64,000 nt of DNA from CBDBES01 sp965204465 (GCA_965204465.1 CBDBES010000002.1:248001-312000), one strand, 5' to 3'; counted from the stretch's first letter, positions 1 to 8,683 are shown. Translations and numbers: made by a program. Notes: generated by a model not told the origin, from the sequence alone.

Positions 1-748
1 TGCAGGCCGCGTAAAGTTGTGCCCACTCAACGGCAAGCATATAATCATTGAAATACTGCGTTCCCTCTGAGAAGTAAGCCAGATCTTTATCCGGCAAATT
101 CACAAAATGCTTACGCATGTCTTCTTTAGCGAGCTCTATGAAATAATTACCTATTCTATTCCCAATCCCTCTGGATCCGGAATGAAGTATCACCCATACT
201 GTATCCGATTCATCCAAACAAACCTCAATAAAATGGTTTCCCGATCCAAGGGTTCCTAGATGAGTTAGATCATTTGGTTTTCTTTTTCCGGAATACATCT
301 TGGGGTGTTTTTGGATCACCTTTTGAAAAGAAGAGGAAGAATAGAGTTTACTCCAGGCTGACCCTACTTCTTTGAGAGGTTCATTCCATGCGCCTCTATC
401 TCCTGCCTTTCCCTGGTTGGTTCTTCCATGTGGCACAGATCTCTCTATTTCACTTCGCATGCCAGATAGGTTATCAGGGAGTTCTTCCGATCGAATGTTC
501 AGTCTTTGTGCCATCATTCCACAGCCTATATCCACGCCAACAGCTGCCGGGATAACTGCCCCTTTGGTTGGAATCACACTTCCAATGGTAGCCCCTTTCC
601 CCAAATGCACGTCAGGCATAACAGTTATATGCTTAAAAATGAATGGCATGCGAGAACATCTTTCTACTTGTCTCTTAGCTTCTTCTTCAAAAGAAACTCC
701 GTCTACCCATGCCTTGATCAATCCTGAATTTGTCTTTATTACTTTCAT
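1..748 (-). CDS. rtcB: RNA-splicing ligase RtcB, 5' part only
   Basis: RtcB is a GTP- and Mn(II)-dependent ligase that joins 2',3'-cyclic phosphate or 3'-phosphate RNA ends to 5'-OH ends in RNA repair. Translating the minus strand from the ATG at 748 gives an uninterrupted frame to the window edge (about 249 codons). It carries PDVHLGKG (residues 45-52), VGVDIGCGM (70-78, with the metal-binding Asp73 and Cys76), an HSGSRG motif and LGSGNHF, all typical of RtcB. The C-terminal half, with the GMP-linked histidine, lies outside the window. It starts 49 bases after the methyltransferase stop on the same strand, so read-through from the defence operon is possible, but it looks like an independent housekeeping gene. 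Confidence 0.93.
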   Translation of the reverse strand, partial: MKVIKTNSGLIKAWVDGVSFEEEAKRQVERCSRMPFIFKHITVMPDVHLGKGATIGSVIPTKGAVIPAAVGVDIGCGMMAQRLNIRSEELPDNLSGMRSEIERSVPHGRTNQGKAGDRGAWNEPLKEVGSAWSKLYSSSSFQKVIQKHPKMYSGKRKPNDLTHLGTLGSGNHFIEVCLDESDTVWVILHSGSRGIGNRIGNYFIELAKEDMRKHFVNLPDKDLAYFSEGTQYFNDYMLAVEWAQLYAAC

Positions 749-797
749 CCAAACACTTTTTTCATTAATTGACCCTAACAAAAAGAGTTTCAAAAAG

Positions 798-2486
798 TTA
801 TTGCTCTTTTCCCTCCACAATTCTAATCTCTTCCGGCGTTAGGTCGTATAATTGATAGACAAGCTGATCGATTTGCTTTTCCCAATGACTAGTGTCTACG
901 TTGGGGTTATTTTCTTTGGCTTCGAGTATTTTGTTGACGAGGTTGATGATAGGTTGTTGTTTTTCATTTTCTTTTATAACTTTTGCTGGGATAGGGATTT
1001 GTGTAACATAATAATTTATAAAATCCATTGTTCTTATTGCCCGATTATAAATTAAATTATATGCATACCAATTACAAAAAGTCGACTGCAAATAGGCCAG
1101 TAAAAATTTTTTAAGTAGTCTTGGTTCAAGAGGCTTTATTTCAACGCAAGTGTCATTTATTAACCGACCAGAGTCGTCGTAAAGCATCGTTATACTAATA
1201 TGTGGAAAAGGGTTTTGAATGTGAGCAATGATTTTTTGAGCAACTATTTTATCTCTATAGTCATAAGTATATTTTGCTGCAACATTCCCCTTCAAGTATC
1301 GCTGATTTTTAAGACAGTATTTTTTTATATCGCTTCCCTTGATACAGGGTTTGTTGCCTTGAGCTTCAAAAGTTAGATGCTTAGTAATATTAGAAATCCC
1401 AATTTCTGCCTTTATTAAAGTTGATGAATCTGTTTGAGAATATTGAGAAATTTTTTTTAATAAACCCTTCGGGTACAAGCCTTTGTAAATTTGAGCATTG
1501 CACAAATTATTTGTGAAAATATTTTTAAGAAAGAATTTCCCAAAAGTCTGTATACGATTATGTACTTGGTCAAGTGCACTAATAATAATTTTGTCTTTTC
1601 CCCCTCCCTTCATCAAAGAAAAAGAGACTTGTTCCAATAAAACTTGCTCAAATGCTTTGCTAGCGTCCATGAGGTAGAGAAGTTTTGCAGATATCCACAA
1701 TTTTCTGGTATCTTTCCAGGATTCGCCATATAAAGATTTTTTGGGAATTATGAAGGTCTGTATCCCTTTCTCGCGAATTAGACCTTTGTAAGAAATAAAG
1801 ACAAATAACTCGGCAATATCGCCCGATGGAAAAGAGATTCCTTTTTTCTTACGAAAGTATTTCTTTTCTTCCGAAGACAAAACTCCTCGAAAGCCATACG
1901 GCGGATTTGCAATCACCACATCAAAGCCCTTCCTCTTATGAAAGACTTCTGAGAAATAGACTTCAAAATCAAACTCTTTGTGACCATCCGTAATTTGATT
2001 GATCAATTCATCAATTCTATCTTTATGTCGCTTTTTCTGATTCACATTTGTCTCTTTAAAAAAGAGTGGTTTCAATTCTTCGAGTTCAGAAAATAACTTG
2101 TAGTTATCTAATCTTCTTTCAATGTGTAACAAACTATTCCCCTGCATAATCTTGTAATCTAAATTTGGCAGCGGTTTAATGTTTTTGATATTATCTTCAT
2201 CAACTACCAAGGACAGCCAAAGACGCAATTTAGCAATTTCGACGGCACCGGGATCGATGTCCACTCCATAAAGAGAATGCTCAATACACTGGCTCTTGAG
2301 TATGTGAATTTTACGTTCATCTTCCCGGGCATCTTTCAGGTATACAGACAAAACATTCCTCACCTTTACAATTTCATTCATCATACCTACAGGAAAAGCT
2401 CCCGAACCTACAGCGGGGTCACAGACGGTGATCTCTTCTAATTTCTTATCAATGAATTCAGCATTTTCACAGATGGTATCTGACAA
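798..2486 (-). CDS. Eco57I-like adenine methyltransferase, C-terminal fragment (frameshifted gene)
   Basis: This is the 3' part of an N6-adenine DNA methyltransferase interrupted by a frameshift. The fragment begins just before AdoMet motif I, DPAVGSGAFPVGMMNEI (residues 23-39), followed by YGVDIDPGAVEIAKLRLWLS and the catalytic motif IV ANPPYGF near residue 194. The C-terminal 250 residues, with a hydrophobic IGISNITKH stretch, should be the target-recognition part. The listed start lies inside the upstream fragment, and the frame is open further upstream to the A8 tract, so this is not an independent gene start. Adding one A to that tract joins it to the 2438-3994 fragment as one protein of about 1060 residues. 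It is the last gene of the ParB-helicase-methylase operon. Confidence 0.85.
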   Translation of the reverse strand: MSDTICENAEFIDKKLEEITVCDPAVGSGAFPVGMMNEIVKVRNVLSVYLKDAREDERKIHILKSQCIEHSLYGVDIDPGAVEIAKLRLWLSLVVDEDNIKNIKPLPNLDYKIMQGNSLLHIERRLDNYKLFSELEELKPLFFKETNVNQKKRHKDRIDELINQITDGHKEFDFEVYFSEVFHKRKGFDVVIANPPYGFRGVLSSEEKKYFRKKKGISFPSGDIAELFVFISYKGLIREKGIQTFIIPKKSLYGESWKDTRKLWISAKLLYLMDASKAFEQVLLEQVSFSLMKGGGKDKIIISALDQVHNRIQTFGKFFLKNIFTNNLCNAQIYKGLYPKGLLKKISQYSQTDSSTLIKAEIGISNITKHLTFEAQGNKPCIKGSDIKKYCLKNQRYLKGNVAAKYTYDYRDKIVAQKIIAHIQNPFPHISITMLYDDSGRLINDTCVEIKPLEPRLLKKFLLAYLQSTFCNWYAYNLIYNRAIRTMDFINYYVTQIPIPAKVIKENEKQQPIINLVNKILEAKENNPNVDTSHWEKQIDQLVYQLYDLTPEEIRIVEGKEQ

Positions 2487-3994
2487 TTCTGATTGATAGC
2501 TTGTACCTTGCTGGTTACCCTCTTGAATACTGATTTTTTTTCGAAGGCAATTTGTTCATTTTCTGTGAGATGTTCTCCTTTATCGATCAGGGTTCTTATA
2601 TCTTTTTCATTGATTTTTAAATTATTTTCCCCTGATTCTGTTAGCAGATAATTGATCAGACTTTCTTTACACATATAGTGAACAATTTCACGAGGGGTAT
2701 AGTAGACGCCGTATTTTTTGTTAAATTTGTTTTCTTGCTCTTTCTTGCTGCTCTTCAATATTTTTTTAAATTCTTCATAATTATCAGGGCGGATGGCGTT
2801 AAATTTTTCATAAGACTTGCCCAAAAGCTCAGGGTCGACCGCTACTTCTTTCTCCAGCGGCTCATCTTCCTGTACGGTAAAATTATAGCGGTCAAAGACA
2901 TCTAAAATACCTGTACCAACATCTCCTTCTTCGGTTTTTCTGTTGTTTGAAAATAATTGATTAGGCGGTGTAATGTCTTTATGAATCCAATCATAGTCGC
3001 CAATGGGGTCGAAGAGACCGCCATTCAAAAAAGGGATCTTGCAATTGAATTCGCTATGGTAATGACCTTGATGGCTCCGGTCTGTACGCAGGAGCTCGTA
3101 GAAAAGTGGTTCTAAAATATCGTTAAAGAAATTGTCATAAGGTCTGTATTTTTTCTTAAAGAGTTCTCGCAAAAAATTCTTTGACCCCGTGCCCCATGGG
3201 TCGTCTCTACCTACCCCGAACCAGCCCTTTTTCTGCAAAAAGTAAAGAAATATGATCTGCCCCAAGAGTTTTTTGGTGAAGTCGACAGTATTGATTTCTT
3301 TTTCTTTAAAAGTATCCCGAACCTTAGAATTCACTCGGACAATTTTGTCTAATTCATCTTTAGTTTCAATAAAAAGGTCACGATACTTTTCAAAAAATTC
3401 TTTGGTGACTTTTTCTATATTAAAGGCATCCTCAATATCTCTTATGGAAGGCTTTACAGAGGTAGTCAGCAGAGGAAGTAAATACTGTTGAGCCGTATGA
3501 TTGGGTTCATTTTTACCTACTAAAAATGAATAACGTTTAGCTGAGGTGATTTCTTTTTCAAGTGCTATTTTATTATCTTTTTTTATGGTAGTATATTCAA
3601 CTCTTACATACGAAAGCCTCCAATCAGTATGGTTTGCTACAAAATAAGCAACAAGAACCGTGTCTCTGATATCTTTTTTTTGATTTAAATAATGAACGGC
3701 AAAATTTCTTAAAGCCCCTCTTGTTCTTTCCAACTTATACGCTTCAGTTACTTCAACGAGCAGAACATCAAGCAATTCATTGTTTGGGTCTTTATATTGA
3801 CCCAGCCTTTTAAATTTTTTAATATGATTTCTGTATGGTTCTGGAATAAAATTACCTGTTTGCCATCGCTGTTGATTAAGCCGATTTTCATCAATCTTTG
3901 GGAAAAGGTTTATGATCAACTCTCTAAAGTTGTTTTCATCAAAACGCTTTGTGAAAACATTTTTAATTAAACCTTTTGCTTTTGAGATTTCCAT
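2438..3994 (-). CDS. Eco57I-like adenine methyltransferase, N-terminal fragment (frameshifted gene)
   Basis: This is the 5' part of the same methyltransferase. It starts 14 bases after the helicase stop. Residues 75-115 contain VEVTEAYKLERTRGALRNFA, a conserved N-terminal block of Eco57I/type IIG-like enzymes. Near residue 430 is KYGVYYTPREIVHYM, the helix that normally precedes AdoMet motif I. Motif I itself is absent because the frame shifts after an 8-base A tract (plus strand T run 2534-2541) and ends in about 35 unrelated residues. In the alternative frame the expected sequence continues smoothly into DPAVGSGAFP. It could be a phase-variable gene, a pseudogene or a sequencing error. No PD-(D/E)XK motif was clear in this fragment, so nuclease activity may belong to the helicase partner. 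Confidence 0.85.
   Translation of the reverse strand: MEISKAKGLIKNVFTKRFDENNFRELIINLFPKIDENRLNQQRWQTGNFIPEPYRNHIKKFKRLGQYKDPNNELLDVLLVEVTEAYKLERTRGALRNFAVHYLNQKKDIRDTVLVAYFVANHTDWRLSYVRVEYTTIKKDNKIALEKEITSAKRYSFLVGKNEPNHTAQQYLLPLLTTSVKPSIRDIEDAFNIEKVTKEFFEKYRDLFIETKDELDKIVRVNSKVRDTFKEKEINTVDFTKKLLGQIIFLYFLQKKGWFGVGRDDPWGTGSKNFLRELFKKKYRPYDNFFNDILEPLFYELLRTDRSHQGHYHSEFNCKIPFLNGGLFDPIGDYDWIHKDITPPNQLFSNNRKTEEGDVGTGILDVFDRYNFTVQEDEPLEKEVAVDPELLGKSYEKFNAIRPDNYEEFKKILKSSKKEQENKFNKKYGVYYTPREIVHYMCKESLINYLLTESGENNLKINEKDIRTLIDKGEHLTENEQIAFEKKSVFKRVTSKVQAINQNCQIPSVKMLNSLIRN
2534..2541 (-). repeat. A8 homopolymer at the methyltransferase frameshift
   Basis: The run is eight T on the plus strand, AAAAAAAA in the coding sense. 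In frame the codons read GAA AAA AAA TCA and then diverge. With nine A they read GAA AAA AAA ATC AGT ATT CAA and continue without a stop into AdoMet motif I. This is a classic position for slipped-strand phase variation and also for homopolymer sequencing error. Confidence 0.8.
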
Positions 3995-4008
3995 TTATAG
4001 TATCTTTT

Positions 4009-7000
4009 TCAACTTGAAAACAAAGAAGCAGGTATCAAGTAATTGGAGAGGATTACTTCTCTTTGCTTTTGGGTCGTATTGGAACTACCTTGTCCTTGGT
4101 CTATTGTTGCAAAATCATATTTAATGTTCTTGCGTAAAAGCTGAAACACTCTCACCGGTTCGTTGTTTTCCGGCTTTTCCATAGCTTTTTTTAATGTTTG
4201 CGCTGTTTTCTTGGGAATCATACCTTGTTCAAATAACTTTACGCAGTTTTTAAGAAAGGTTTCATCATGCTCAGTAAATCCTTTATACAGCCGAATATCT
4301 CTGCTGCGTAACCTGTATAAAACCCACTCTATATTTGATCTAGAGCCTGTAGATGAATCTTCATTTACTTCAAAATTGCTTTTGTTTTTAGCTAACAGAT
4401 CAAAGTAGTCTTTACCAATTTTATGTCTTTTAGTATTTTCACTACACTTCATATAGCCAATAGCCTCAAGGAAATCAAGCTCTCGTGTCTCTGTCTGATT
4501 GGATAGATAAAATTTTTTTAATTTCCCTAAACGAAAAAATGTTAATAATGAATCTTCAGGTACATTCTGGTGCATTGCTGAACGTGATTTTTTAGGTAAA
4601 TTTTTAATGCGGTTAAAAAGCTCAGGATTTTCATCACGAATGTTACGTATCAATTTTAAATATTCGAGTTCAGAATCCCCTGTTTCTACCTCGCCTGTAT
4701 AATTCTCACGGGAATTAAGTTTATTATAAAGAGTTTCGCCAAATATTTCCTGACTACCGGGTTCTTCAACTTCGGATAAATACTTGGCATCTTCCCCCAA
4801 GGTATCATGAAATGATTGAATTTTTGAAATAATATTATCCTCTAGGTTTATTTCTGCTTCAACCTGATCAGCCGGAAAAAAGTTAAAAAAATATATTTTA
4901 TCGTGTTTCGTTCCTATACGATTAATCCGACCAGCGCGCTGCATAACCCGGGTTGGATTCCATGGTAAGTCGTAGTTGATAATAATGTTTGCTCTATGCA
5001 GATTGATACCTTCAGCTAAAATATCTGTAGTAATTAGAATTCGAATATCATTTTTTTGAGTCGGATTCATAGGGTCAAAGTTTTCTCTAATGAGTTGTCG
5101 GGCTATTGAGTGATTATGTGTACCTCCTTTGGTGAGTCCTTCTTTGCTGGAATAAAATAAAACCTGGCCTGATGAAATAGTTTCAAGCTCAGAAAAAATA
5201 AATTCGCCCGTTTCTTTCGATTCAGTAAATACGATAAGCTTTTGGTCTTTCATTAAATAACTTTCTGAATTTACAGATTCACCTGAGAGATATTTTTTTA
5301 ACTCATTGATTTTAGGGTCTTCTTTTATATCAGACCATATATCTTTAATTTTTTTAAGAGTTTTCAAATCAGTCTGTAAGGCCTGCCATAACTCTGGAGT
5401 AAAGTCTGAGGTTTTATATGAATCCGCCTGTTCTTCCTCAACTAATTTAATTAGTAAATCCTCCTGATCATTTTCAAGCATATCAAAAACAGGTACTTTT
5501 TTACTAATGTAAACTGTGCCATGGTCATACATTAAAATAAATTTTTCGTAGGAAGTAATAAAACGATCAATACTTTTTTTGAATGCCCAAAAGCTACTTT
5601 CAAGCCTTTTAATCAATAAGGTTTTCATAAAACCGCCGATATTACGCTGAGATTGCTTTTCAAATTCGGATAAACTTCTCTTTAAATACAAAAGTGGAAT
5701 ATATCGGCTATAATTAAATTTTTTCAGTAACGAAGTTGTTTTTTCAAAAATATTAGATATTTCAGGAGAAAACTTATAGATAATTCTTTTAGGATCAGCT
5801 ATTTCAGGGAAATGGAAATTTTGCAATTTAAAGTCGTCGCTAAAGTAATTTACCACGTCAGAACGTGTACGTCTGATCATAATATACTTTAATAGTTTTT
5901 CACGAATTTCCTGAGAGGCATTCTGCAAAGCCTTTGTATATTCAGGGTCAGTCCTTTTAAAATTTTTTAATTTTTGATTAAGCCTTCTAAAAAAGTTTTC
6001 TAAATTTGGTACTCCAGGCAAGGTGCTCTTCTTAGGTGATTGAAATAATTTTAATTGTGAAAAAATATCATCAATAGAATTATTTAATGGTGTAGCTGAT
6101 ACCAAGATAACCTGCTTACCCCAGCATATTTGATGCAACTTCTCAAAACCATGGGTATATTCATTACGAAACCTGTGAGCTTCATCAATCAAAACATAGT
6201 CAAAACGCTTAGTGCCCTCTTGTAATATATTTTCTAACTTGCCTAGTGATTCAACCTTACAACTTCTTACTCCAAACTCAAAGAGCGAGTTTTCCCAGTA
6301 TGTCTTTAATACGGGCGGACAAATAACTAAGATACCGCCTGTTAATTGTTGTGCTAGTAGAGAAGCTATATAGGTTTTACCCAGACCAACAACATCAGAA
6401 AGAAATACGCCATTATAAGCCTCAAGAATTTTTTTTGCAGTCAGGACAGCCTGTTTTTGATATCTTAGCTCTAAAAAATTTGAAGGAAAATAAAAGTCTA
6501 AATTATCTTCAATATTGATGTCTTCCTCAAAATACTCGTAAATTAGTTTTAAATAAACTTCATAAGGGCTGATTTCTTCACTTAACCATGTCTTTGTATT
6601 TATTGTTTCGATAAAATCTTTAGATAGGTCTATACTCTCTTTCCAGAGATCATTAAATTTACCTAAGGCATATTGCACATCTCTTGCTTCTTTTAATTGA
6701 ACGTTAAATTCTCTTTTAGCAACTAAGCCGGATTGAGAAAAATTGCTTGAACCGGTGATCACACTGCCAAAATCACGGTCTTCTGCATGGTATTTGCAAA
6801 TATATACTTTAGCATGAATATCTTTAGAGGGGTGAGCTCTAAGTTCAAGTATTTGACCATTATTGCCCTCCTGGATATCAGTATCGTAGTCGGGAGATTT
6901 TTTTTGTAATAACTCAATGAATTTTTTGATGCTGGTTTCAACATTTTCTGTGTCATCAGAATCTTCTAAATGGTGAATTAGATTCGATGAGAATATTTTT

Positions 7001-7287
7001 TTTGTTTCATCATCTGAAATAATATCAGATTGATTCGTTAAAATTGATTTCTCATATAAATGATAAACAGGTTCGTCAGTGTTAATACCAACAAGAATTC
7101 TGACTTTAGAAAAGTTTTCCAAAGACTCGCAGATTTCATTAAATCCGCTGAAACGAAAGTACCCAACAAGTACATCAAAAAACTGAGTGTCTTTCAAAAT
7201 ATCCTTAAACCTATCAAGCAAGGTTGCACCGGGTTCATTAGTAAAGAATGTGTGATCTGTAAATGTTTCTAAATTTTCTTTATGCAT
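4009..7287 (-). CDS. PLD-nuclease / SNF2-type helicase fusion, probable restriction subunit
   Basis: This is a 1092-residue fusion. The N-terminal 200 residues are phospholipase-D-like, with HAKVYICKY near residue 157 followed by GSSNFSQSGL, an HKD nuclease half-site. A two-lobed SNF2/RapA-type ATPase follows: DVVGLGKTY (near 300, Walker A), LIDEAHRFRN (near 368, DEAH), SATPLNN (motif III), ITTDILAEGINLHRA, and QRAGRINRIG (near 782, motif VI). It probably translocates on DNA and cuts with the HKD site as a dimer; that role is inferred from architecture. It starts 2 bases after the ParB-like gene and ends 14 bases before the methyltransferase, so the three are co-transcribed. DISARM DrmD and other SNF2 helicases next to methylases are possible relatives, but no DrmA, DrmB or BREX gene is present. 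Confidence 0.85.
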   Translation of the reverse strand: MHKENLETFTDHTFFTNEPGATLLDRFKDILKDTQFFDVLVGYFRFSGFNEICESLENFSKVRILVGINTDEPVYHLYEKSILTNQSDIISDDETKKIFSSNLIHHLEDSDDTENVETSIKKFIELLQKKSPDYDTDIQEGNNGQILELRAHPSKDIHAKVYICKYHAEDRDFGSVITGSSNFSQSGLVAKREFNVQLKEARDVQYALGKFNDLWKESIDLSKDFIETINTKTWLSEEISPYEVYLKLIYEYFEEDINIEDNLDFYFPSNFLELRYQKQAVLTAKKILEAYNGVFLSDVVGLGKTYIASLLAQQLTGGILVICPPVLKTYWENSLFEFGVRSCKVESLGKLENILQEGTKRFDYVLIDEAHRFRNEYTHGFEKLHQICWGKQVILVSATPLNNSIDDIFSQLKLFQSPKKSTLPGVPNLENFFRRLNQKLKNFKRTDPEYTKALQNASQEIREKLLKYIMIRRTRSDVVNYFSDDFKLQNFHFPEIADPKRIIYKFSPEISNIFEKTTSLLKKFNYSRYIPLLYLKRSLSEFEKQSQRNIGGFMKTLLIKRLESSFWAFKKSIDRFITSYEKFILMYDHGTVYISKKVPVFDMLENDQEDLLIKLVEEEQADSYKTSDFTPELWQALQTDLKTLKKIKDIWSDIKEDPKINELKKYLSGESVNSESYLMKDQKLIVFTESKETGEFIFSELETISSGQVLFYSSKEGLTKGGTHNHSIARQLIRENFDPMNPTQKNDIRILITTDILAEGINLHRANIIINYDLPWNPTRVMQRAGRINRIGTKHDKIYFFNFFPADQVEAEINLEDNIISKIQSFHDTLGEDAKYLSEVEEPGSQEIFGETLYNKLNSRENYTGEVETGDSELEYLKLIRNIRDENPELFNRIKNLPKKSRSAMHQNVPEDSLLTFFRLGKLKKFYLSNQTETRELDFLEAIGYMKCSENTKRHKIGKDYFDLLAKNKSNFEVNEDSSTGSRSNIEWVLYRLRSRDIRLYKGFTEHDETFLKNCVKLFEQGMIPKKTAQTLKKAMEKPENNEPVRVFQLLRKNIKYDFATIDQGQGSSNTTQKQREVILSNYLIPASLFSS

Positions 7288-7289
7288 TT

Positions 7290-7739
7290 TTACCTTTGAG
7301 ACAAAAATAATTGAGCAATAACTTTCTGAAACTCTTTGATCAATTTCTTAGGGTCATCTGTTTGCTCTAAATGTATGTTAAAATTGACTCCTCTTTGTAA
7401 AGGCTTGACCCGTACCCAAGATTTTTGCCCAGCTTTATACAATTTTGGTTTATATCTCTCTAAATCTTTAGCTGATAAATTCTCAGACTTTAGTGCAAGG
7501 GCTTTCAAATTATCAGCAGAAATACCCTGCAAAGCCTCTTTATGCAGCAGCTTTAAAACCTTTGGCTTATCTACATATTTTGAAAGTACGATTGCTTGTG
7601 ATAAAATAACTTTACCTGCATGAAAATCATCTAAAATTTCTTTTGGTAAATTAAAAACTTTCAATACCTTTGCTGACCACGACCTTGACTTTAATAATTT
7701 TTTGCCCGCCTCTGCCTGTGTCATACCATGATCTACCAC
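7290..7739 (-). CDS. ParB-like protein, HTH/C-terminal fragment (frameshifted)
   Basis: The fragment has the second half of a ParB/Spo0J-family fold. HGMTQAEAGKKLLKSRSW (residues 4-21) is the helix-turn-helix that follows the ParB CTPase domain, and SQAIVLSKYVDKPKVLKLL continues the linker helices. The only local start is a GTG whose upstream frame is closed, and the sequence expected before it (AEAKPYDSL) lies in the other frame at 7733-8086. The two pieces therefore form one gene of about 265 residues broken by a 1-base deletion or 2-base insertion near 7740. No ParA neighbour is present, so a DNA-binding or regulatory role in the adjacent defence operon is more likely than partitioning (inference). 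Confidence 0.75.
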   Translation of the reverse strand: MVDHGMTQAEAGKKLLKSRSWSAKVLKVFNLPKEILDDFHAGKVILSQAIVLSKYVDKPKVLKLLHKEALQGISADNLKALALKSENLSAKDLERYKPKLYKAGQKSWVRVKPLQRGVNFNIHLEQTDDPKKLIKEFQKVIAQLFLSQR

Positions 7740-8086
7740 AAGCTATCGTAGGGCTTGGCCTCTGCAAAAGAATTTAACCGCTCTCTATTTTGATTTATAT
7801 TCATCTGAAAAAATACAGATTCTTTATCGGTACCTTTTGTCACCAGAGCGGGCACGGTAAAACTGCCGGCCTTACCCATTTCTTTTAAAACCTTTGTTCG
7901 CCTCGTGCCATCCCAAACTGAATATTCACCCTTGCTAAGTTCCGTAACAATGAGCGGAACAATAACACCGTAATTTTCAATAGACTCTTTTAACTTTTTG
8001 TCTTTAGCGGGGAAAGATGATTTACGCAAGGTTTCGGCTGGTATATTTAATTTATCTAATCTAATCTGTTTTAGTTGGTAGCTCAT
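7733..8086 (-). CDS. ParB-like protein, N-terminal CTPase/nuclease-like domain fragment (frameshifted)
   Basis: The 117-residue product contains the ParB N-terminal domain: SIENYGVIVPLIV (residues 35-47), WDGTRRTKVLKEMG (58-71, equivalent to the GERR box) and NINQNRERLNSFAEA (95-109, like the NxxRE-LN-EA signature). It ends after a few more residues at a stop, where the family continues into an HTH found in the next frame at 7290-7739. ParB-like domains bind and hydrolyse CTP or act as nucleases. As first gene of the operon it could control it or act as an accessory DNA-binding factor. Only 122 bases separate its start from the MITE-like element upstream, which may lie in the promoter region. 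Confidence 0.78.
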   Translation of the reverse strand: MSYQLKQIRLDKLNIPAETLRKSSFPAKDKKLKESIENYGVIVPLIVTELSKGEYSVWDGTRRTKVLKEMGKAGSFTVPALVTKGTDKESVFFQMNINQNRERLNSFAEAKPYDSLW

Positions 8087-8200
8087 TTTTAATTAACCCC
8101 AAAAGTGTGAATGCCATTCAACATTTTATAAGGTATAAGTATCTTTAGCATGATTTATATGGCCCAAGCCTAACGTAAAGTAAAATTTATTTTTCAGAAC

Positions 8201-8208
8201 GATAAGCA
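8201..8208. repeat. Left target-site duplication of the MITE-like element
   Basis: GATAAGCA is repeated exactly at 8331-8338, immediately outside both terminal inverted repeats. Its 8-bp length restricts the transposase to families that make 8-bp staggered cuts. Confidence 0.75.
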
Positions 8209-8330
8209 CCTGAAGTTTGGAATAGACAGGTAAACAAAGTTTCTATATCCGAAATAATGGCTATAAACGGCTTCAGAAACGATTTTGGGCTAGTTGTGAA
8301 AAAAACAGCCTGCCCTTTCCAAACTTCAGG
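8209..8330. mobile_element. MITE-like element with terminal inverted repeats
   Basis: The ends are a perfect 13-bp inverted repeat, CCTGAAGTTTGGA at 8209-8221 and its complement at 8318-8330. The similarity extends to 19 of 22 positions (8209-8230 against 8309-8330). Identical 8-bp direct repeats GATAAGCA flank it at 8201-8208 and 8331-8338, as expected for a target-site duplication. The 122-bp interior encodes nothing, so it would be a non-autonomous element mobilised by a transposase elsewhere. The transposase family cannot be named from the ends alone. It lies directly upstream of the ParB-helicase-methylase operon. Confidence 0.8.
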
Positions 8331-8338
8331 GATAAGCA
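8331..8338. repeat. Right target-site duplication of the MITE-like element
   Basis: An exact copy of GATAAGCA at 8201-8208. Removing the element and one copy restores a continuous ancestral sequence. Confidence 0.75.
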
Positions 8339-8416
8339 TTCAGGAGCAATCAGCGTCGACCACCAGCCAGCGGAGCAAGTGACAAAAAGCTTACCGTACC
8401 TGAAAAGGAAAGATCA

Positions 8417-8683
8417 TCATGAAATAGCTTGCGTAAGAAACGAATCGTTCCAACGAACGAGATTTTCTCGAACTTTTTTAGCTCCTCCCTCTTGATTTAA
8501 CTCAGGAGGGAAAAGCTTTTCGTTTAACCAGTAGCAAAGAGGCTTAGCAAAGATAATCTTTATAGAATTATCATAGTATATTATGATTTTTTCAATGAGT
8601 TCTTTCAATATTTCAGCATTACTCTTAAAATACTCCTCCTTATCTATGTATTCCAAGTGTCCACTTTTTTGGGGTAAGGCCAA
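8417..8683 (-). CDS. Small unrecognised ORF, possible remnant
   Basis: The 88-residue frame has no ATG and would need the TTG at 8683. The product is fairly well composed (GHLEYIDKEEYFKSNAEI, then IIIYYDNSIKIIF), which resembles a C-terminal fragment of a larger protein, perhaps a recombinase, but I do not recognise it with confidence. A TTGACA/AATAAT pair spaced by 18 bp (8683-8712, minus strand) lies right at its start, so a transcript would begin inside the frame. No clear ribosome-binding site precedes a usable start. It sits in a decayed region between the defence operon and nadA and is best treated as a gene remnant. Confidence 0.3.
   Translation of the reverse strand: MALPQKSGHLEYIDKEEYFKSNAEILKELIEKIIIYYDNSIKIIFAKPLCYWLNEKLFPPELNQEGGAKKVRENLVRWNDSFLTQAIS

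Noticed and set aside
372..842. Plus-strand ORF of 156 residues overlapping rtcB and the methylase end
   Set aside because: It is antisense to the conserved rtcB frame and has no recognisable features.
798..8086. Assignment of the locus to BREX, DISARM, or a named Hma-type system
   Set aside because: The diagnostic partners (PglZ/BrxC, DrmA/DrmB, separate ATPase) are absent and no database search could be run.
8087..8208. Integron attC-like site (GCCTAAC near 8168)
   Set aside because: Only one 7-base box matches; the partner box and the stem structure are missing.
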